Shown here piece after piece: positions 60,226 through 64,000 of a stretch of 64,000 bases of DNA (its first letter is position 1; each line of letters starts with the position of its first letter). Where the stretch lies: NCBI GenBank assembly GCA_902706235.1, contig CACSJR010000003.1:186001-250000 (forward strand), read 5' to 3'. The translations under genes were made by a program, and so were the position numbers. The notes under the pieces were generated by a model, which worked only from the letters and a program-made list of their open reading frames with translations, made no database searches and was not told where the DNA came from. Origin of the DNA: Citrobacter sp. 18056 (GTDB lineage Bacteria > Pseudomonadota > Gammaproteobacteria > Enterobacterales > Enterobacteriaceae).

Positions 60226-61374
60226 ATGAAAGTTAAAGTACTGTCCCTCCTGGTACCAGCACTGCTGGTAGCGGGCGCAGCAAATGCGGCTGAAATTTAT
60301 AACAAAGACGGCAACAAATTAGATCTGTACGGTAAAGTAGACGGCCTGCACTATTTTTCTGACGACAAGGGCGCTGACGGCGACCAGTCCTACATCCGTA
60401 TGGGCTTCAAAGGCGAAACTCAGGTTAACGACCAGATCACCGGTTACGGCCAATGGGAATACAACGTTCAGGCGAATAACACCGAAGGTTCTGCTGATCA
60501 GGCATGGACTCGTGTAGGTTTCGCAGGTATTCGTGTTAAAGATGCCGGTTCTTTCGACTACGGTCGTAACTACGGTGTTGTTTATGACGTAACGTCCTGG
60601 ACTGACGTCCTGCCAGAATTCGGCGGCGACACCTACGGTGCTGACAACTTCATGCAGCAGCGTGGTAACGGCTACGCGACTTACCGTAACACCGACTTCT
60701 TCGGCCTGGTTGACGGTCTGAACTTTGCTCTGCAGTATCAGGGTAAAAACGGTAGTGTAAGCGGCGAAGATTCCACCAACAACGGTCGTGGATACCAGAA
60801 ACAGAACGGCGAAGGCTTCGGCACCTCCGTGACTTATGACATCTGGGAAGGTATCAGCGCTGGTTTCGCGTACTCTAACTCTAAGCGTACTAACGAGCAG
60901 AACACCTCCACCTACACCATCGATGGCAATGTAGACGCTAATGGCAATCCTGTTCAATACGGTGTTCTGGGTGAAGGCGATCACGCTGAAACCTACACCG
61001 GTGGTCTGAAATACGACGCCAACAATATCTACCTGGCGACGCAGTACTCTCAGACTTACAACGCAACCCGCACTGGCGGCATCGGTTTTGCTAACAAAGC
61101 GCAGAACTTCGAAGTTGTTGCTCAGTACCAGTTCGACTTCGGTCTGCGTCCATCCGTGGCTTACCTGCAGTCCAAAGGTAAAGACCTGGAAAACGGTTAC
61201 GGCGACCAGGATCTGCTGAAATATGTTGACGTAGGTGCGACTTACTACTTCAACAAAAACATGTCCACCTACGTTGACTACAAAATCAACCTGCTGGATG
61301 ACAACAAATTCACCCGTGACGCTGGCATCTCTACCGATGACATCGTAGCTCTGGGTCTGGTTTACCAGTTCTAA
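60226..61374 (+). CDS. ompC: Outer-membrane general porin OmpC
   Basis: 382-residue trimeric porin: 21-residue signal peptide ending ANA, then a mature 16-strand barrel starting [23 protein letters not shown] and ending in VYQF with the C-terminal phenylalanine. The constriction-loop motif PEFGGDTYG is present. Variable loops (around residues 180-195 and 225-250) differ from E. coli. Osmoregulated by OmpR; divergent from micF; strong terminator downstream. Confidence 0.95.
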   Translation: MKVKVLSLLVPALLVAGAANAAEIYNKDGNKLDLYGKVDGLHYFSDDKGADGDQSYIRMGFKGETQVNDQITGYGQWEYNVQANNTEGSADQAWTRVGFAGIRVKDAGSFDYGRNYGVVYDVTSWTDVLPEFGGDTYGADNFMQQRGNGYATYRNTDFFGLVDGLNFALQYQGKNGSVSGEDSTNNGRGYQKQNGEGFGTSVTYDIWEGISAGFAYSNSKRTNEQNTSTYTIDGNVDANGNPVQYGVLGEGDHAETYTGGLKYDANNIYLATQYSQTYNATRTGGIGFANKAQNFEVVAQYQFDFGLRPSVAYLQSKGKDLENGYGDQDLLKYVDVGATYYFNKNMSTYVDYKINLLDDNKFTRDAGISTDDIVALGLVYQF

Positions 61375-61390
61375 TCGACTGCTAATCAGT

Positions 61391-61418
61391 AAAAAGGGTC
61401 CTTCGGGACCCTTTTTTT
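61391..61418 (+). terminator. Intrinsic terminator of ompC
   Basis: AAAAAGGGTCC-TTCG-GGACCCTTTTTTT, an 11-base stem with UUCG loop 17 bases after the stop. Confidence 0.95.
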
Positions 61419-61475
61419 ATCCTTTGTTTAAGCAGATTGGTGTACCCTTGCGCGCAAACATGAGGGGCATTACGT

Positions 61476-62531
61476 ATGGATTTCACTTATTTCCGCGCGG
61501 CACTGATGGCCGTCGCTCTCGTTATTTCCGGCTGCGATAACAGCCCGCCGACACCACCTGCGCAAAAAGCGCCAGCGACCGTCCTTGAAGGCAAGACGAT
61601 GGGGACATTCTGGCGGGTCAGCGTCATCAATCTCGACAGCAGCAAAGCAGAGGCCTTGCGACAGAAGGTGCAAAGCCAGCTGGACGCCGATGATCAGCTA
61701 TTGTCCACGTGGAAAAACGATTCCGCGCTGATGCGATTCAACCATTCCACCAGTACCGCGCCGTGGCCGATCAACGAAGCGATGGCGGATATCGTCACCG
61801 AATCACTGCGTATAGGTGCGAAAACCCAGGGTGCCATGGACATTACCGTCGGGCCGCTGGTGAATCTGTGGGGCTTTGGCCCGGATAAACAGCCGGTAAA
61901 AACGCCGGATCAGGCGCAAATTGACGCCGCAAAAGTGCGTACTGGTCTGAAACATCTGACGGTGATTAACCAGTCTGGCAGCCAGTATTTACAAAAAGAC
62001 ATTCCCGACTTGTATGTTGATCTCTCGACCGTGGGCGAAGGCTACGCCGCCGATCATCTGGCGCGCTTAATGGAACAGGAAGGCATTGCCCGTTACCTGG
62101 TCTCTGTGGGCGGCGCGCTGTCGAGCCGTGGTATGAATGCCGAAGGCCAGCCGTGGCGGGTGGCGATTCAGAAACCGACGGATAAAGAAAATGCGGTGCA
62201 GGCGATTGTGGATATCAACGGCCACGGCATCAGCACCTCGGGCAGCTATCGTAACTACTACGAGCTTGACGGTAAACGTATCTCCCATGTAATCGATCCG
62301 CAAACCGGTGCACCTATCCAGCATAAACTGGTATCGGTCACGGTGATTTCACAGACTGCGCTGGAAGCCGACGGCTGGGATACTGGGCTGATGGTGCTCG
62401 GTCCGGATAAAGCCAAAGAAGTTGTGCGCGAGCAGGGGCTGGCGGTTTACATGATCATCAAAGATGGAGACGGCTTCAAAACGTGGATGTCTCCGCAGTT
62501 CGAAACCTTCCTGGTCAGCGGCAAAAATTAA
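61476..62531 (+). CDS. apbE: FAD:protein FMN transferase ApbE (lipoprotein)
   Basis: 351-residue periplasmic flavin transferase that attaches FMN covalently to proteins such as NqrB/RnfG-type subunits. Lipoprotein signal with lipobox VISGC (C20). Family motifs: GKTMGTFWRVSV near 35, GAMDITVGPLVNLWGFG near 118, DLSTVGEGYAADHL (about 182-195) and the C-terminal Mg-binding DGWDTGLMVLG. Separate unit between ompC and ada. Confidence 0.95.
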   Translation: MDFTYFRAALMAVALVISGCDNSPPTPPAQKAPATVLEGKTMGTFWRVSVINLDSSKAEALRQKVQSQLDADDQLLSTWKNDSALMRFNHSTSTAPWPINEAMADIVTESLRIGAKTQGAMDITVGPLVNLWGFGPDKQPVKTPDQAQIDAAKVRTGLKHLTVINQSGSQYLQKDIPDLYVDLSTVGEGYAADHLARLMEQEGIARYLVSVGGALSSRGMNAEGQPWRVAIQKPTDKENAVQAIVDINGHGISTSGSYRNYYELDGKRISHVIDPQTGAPIQHKLVSVTVISQTALEADGWDTGLMVLGPDKAKEVVREQGLAVYMIIKDGDGFKTWMSPQFETFLVSGKN

Positions 62532-62607
62532 AAAGCAAGAATGGCGGTTTTTTTAGCTGCCCTCTGCGCCAGACTCAGGCTACCCTGAATAGAGAGCCGG
62601 AGACTGT

Positions 62608-63669
62608 ATGAAACGTAATGCTGCTATTAATGATGAGGTCCGCTGGCAGGCGGTCCTCGACAGAGATTTGGCCGCCGATGGTCAGTTTGTTTTTGCGGTA
62701 CTGACCACCGGGATCTACTGCCGTCCGTCCTGTCGCGCGCGCCATGCTCTACGCCAAAACGTCCGTTTCTACCCGAATACCAGCGCCGCCGAGGCTGCCG
62801 GTTTTCGGGCCTGCAAACGTTGCCAGCCTGATAAAGCTGACCCTCAACAACAGCGAATAGATAAAGTCGCCCAGGCTTGTCGATTGCTGGAGCAAGAGCG
62901 CACCCTGACGCTTGACGAACTGGCACGGGAAGTCGCCGTCAGTCCGTATCATTTCCATCGGCTGTTTAAATCCGTAACCGGTATGACGCCCCGCGCCTGG
63001 CAGCAGGCCTGGCGAGCGCAAACATTGCGTGACGCACTGAAAGAAAGCCCAACAGTCACCGATGCCGTACTGGCGGCTGGTTTTCCTGGCAGCAGCAGTT
63101 TCTATCGCCATGCAGACGACACGCTCGGCATGACGGCACGCCAGTTTCGTCGTGGCGGCGATGACCTGCGTGTGCGCTACACGCTTCAGCCGTGCCTGCT
63201 CGGACGTTGTCTGGTGGCGGCCAGTACTCGCGGTATTTGTGCCGTTTTGCCCGGAGATAAGGATGAAATGCTGATTGCCGAACTTGAGCAGATGTTTCCC
63301 CATGCCCAGCGGGAAGAAGCCGACGACGGATTCCGTCAGCAGGTCGCGCAGGTGATTGCTTTGTTAGACGGGCAGCGGGCAACGGTTTCGCTGCCGCTGG
63401 ATATTCGCGGGACGGCGTTTCAGCAGTCGGTCTGGCAGGCGCTGCGTGATATTCCGACTGGTGAAACCCGTAGCTATCAGCAGGTAGCAGACAGCATCGG
63501 CAAACCGAAAGCGGTGCGCGCCGTGGCGAATGCCTGCGCGGCCAATAAACTGGCGCTGATCGTGCCTTGTCATCGTGTGTTGCGACAGAGCGGGGCGCTG
63601 TCTGGTTATCGTTGGGGTGAAGCGCTAAAAGCGGCTCTGCTGCTGCGCGAAGCAGGGCAGGAGAGATAA
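62608..63669 (+). CDS. ada: Bifunctional alkylation-repair protein and regulator Ada
   Basis: 353-residue two-domain protein. N-terminal domain: zinc/methyl-acceptor cysteines C38, C42, C69, C72 and an AraC-type HTH (about 90-185) activating the adaptive response once C38 is methylated. C-terminal domain: O6-alkylguanine acceptor C321 in VPCHR with the helix-turn-helix GKPKAVRAVANACAANK. Self-activated methyltransferase for DNA lesions. alkB starts 2 bases after its stop, same operon. Confidence 0.96.
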   Translation: MKRNAAINDEVRWQAVLDRDLAADGQFVFAVLTTGIYCRPSCRARHALRQNVRFYPNTSAAEAAGFRACKRCQPDKADPQQQRIDKVAQACRLLEQERTLTLDELAREVAVSPYHFHRLFKSVTGMTPRAWQQAWRAQTLRDALKESPTVTDAVLAAGFPGSSSFYRHADDTLGMTARQFRRGGDDLRVRYTLQPCLLGRCLVAASTRGICAVLPGDKDEMLIAELEQMFPHAQREEADDGFRQQVAQVIALLDGQRATVSLPLDIRGTAFQQSVWQALRDIPTGETRSYQQVADSIGKPKAVRAVANACAANKLALIVPCHRVLRQSGALSGYRWGEALKAALLLREAGQER

Positions 63670-63671
63670 CG

Positions 63672-64000
63672 ATGCTGGATTTGTTTGCCGATACTCCGCC
63701 GTGGCAGGAGCCGCTCGCGCCGGGGGCGATTATTTTACGCCGCCGCGCGCTGGCCAATGCCGAAGAACTGCTCGCCGAAATCAATCGAGTGGCGGCCCAG
63801 TCTCCCTTCCGGCAAATGGTCACACCCGGTGGCTACACCATGTCGGTGGCGATGACCAACTGCGGGCACGTCGGCTGGACGACAAATCAGCACGGATATC
63901 TGTATGCCAGCCTTGATCCGCAAACCGGGCAGCGCTGGCCCGCCATGCCCGTGGCTTTTTTAACGCTGGCCCAGGCATGTGCGCAGGAAGCGGGCTATGC
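63672..64000 (+). CDS. alkB: DNA oxidative demethylase AlkB, N-terminal part (cut by window edge)
   Basis: First 109 codons (MLDLFAD...) of the Fe(II)/2-oxoglutarate dioxygenase that removes 1-methyladenine and 3-methylcytosine damage. The segment QSPFRQMVTPGGYTMSVAMTNCGH..GWTT is the AlkB nucleotide-recognition lid, highly conserved with E. coli; the catalytic HxD and distal histidine lie beyond the window. Directly behind ada, sharing its promoter. Confidence 0.95.
   Translation, partial: MLDLFADTPPWQEPLAPGAIILRRRALANAEELLAEINRVAAQSPFRQMVTPGGYTMSVAMTNCGHVGWTTNQHGYLYASLDPQTGQRWPAMPVAFLTLAQACAQEAGY

Noticed and set aside
1-64000. CRISPR arrays, phage or insertion-sequence genes, toxin-antitoxin or defence systems
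   Set aside because: Looked for spaced repeats, transposase/integrase motifs and defence-type domains across the window; none found. The only repeats are REP/BIME elements and one palindromic intergenic unit.

Overview
The window is a stretch of core chromosome from a member of the Enterobacteriaceae. Protein after protein is nearly the Escherichia coli/Salmonella version (complex I, menaquinone synthesis, GlpT, NrdAB, GyrA, RcsCDB, OmpC, Ada). Gene order largely follows the E. coli block from yfbS to ompC/alkB. Several junctions differ from E. coli K-12: cheV sits between nuoN and rbn, a tricarboxylate transport and two-component locus (tctCBA-tctDE) sits between menE and yfaZ, and a LysR/MFS pair sits between glpT and yfaE. 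This points to an Enterobacter/Lelliottia/Leclercia-like relative rather than E. coli itself; the species cannot be fixed from the window.

Layout. 1-4.2 kb: end of the yfbS transporter gene, yfbR, alaA and the motility regulator gene lrhA behind a long AT-rich upstream region. 4.8-20 kb: the complete 13-gene nuo operon (nuoA-N, nuoC and nuoD fused), with an unusual folded leader and a repeat-filled gap between nuoL and nuoM. 20-23 kb: cheV (with a clear flagellar sigma-28 promoter), rbn, elaA, elaB. 23.1-30.2 kb: the menaquinone operon menFDHBCE. 30.2-35.3 kb: tctA, tctB, tctC divergent from tctD, tctE. 35.5-43 kb: yfaZ, yfaY, glpCBA divergent from glpT. 43.1-45.3 kb: an accessory LysR regulator and MFS transporter. 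45.4-53.1 kb: yfaE, nrdB, nrdA, ubiG and gyrA. 53.2-61.4 kb: rcsC facing rcsB/rcsD, then the small RNA MicF divergent from ompC. 61.5-64 kb: apbE, ada and the start of alkB, which runs off the right edge.

Functional themes. Respiration dominates: complex I feeds quinone, men genes make menaquinone, ubiG completes ubiquinone, and GlpABC is the anaerobic glycerol-3-phosphate dehydrogenase fed by GlpT. Envelope sensing and motility form a second theme: LrhA, RcsCDB, CheV, OmpC and MicF. DNA precursor supply and topology (NrdAB-YfaE, GyrA) and alkylation repair (Ada, AlkB) complete the set.

I found no CRISPR array, prophage, insertion sequence, tRNA or rRNA gene, and no convincing new multi-gene system. 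The items most worth checking are small regulatory ones: a six-codon leader ORF whose stop overlaps the TTG start of rcsC; a multi-branched leader with terminator-like outer stem upstream of nuoA; interleaved inverted repeats in front of rcsD; an inverted repeat around the cheV transcription start; and the locus replacements listed above.
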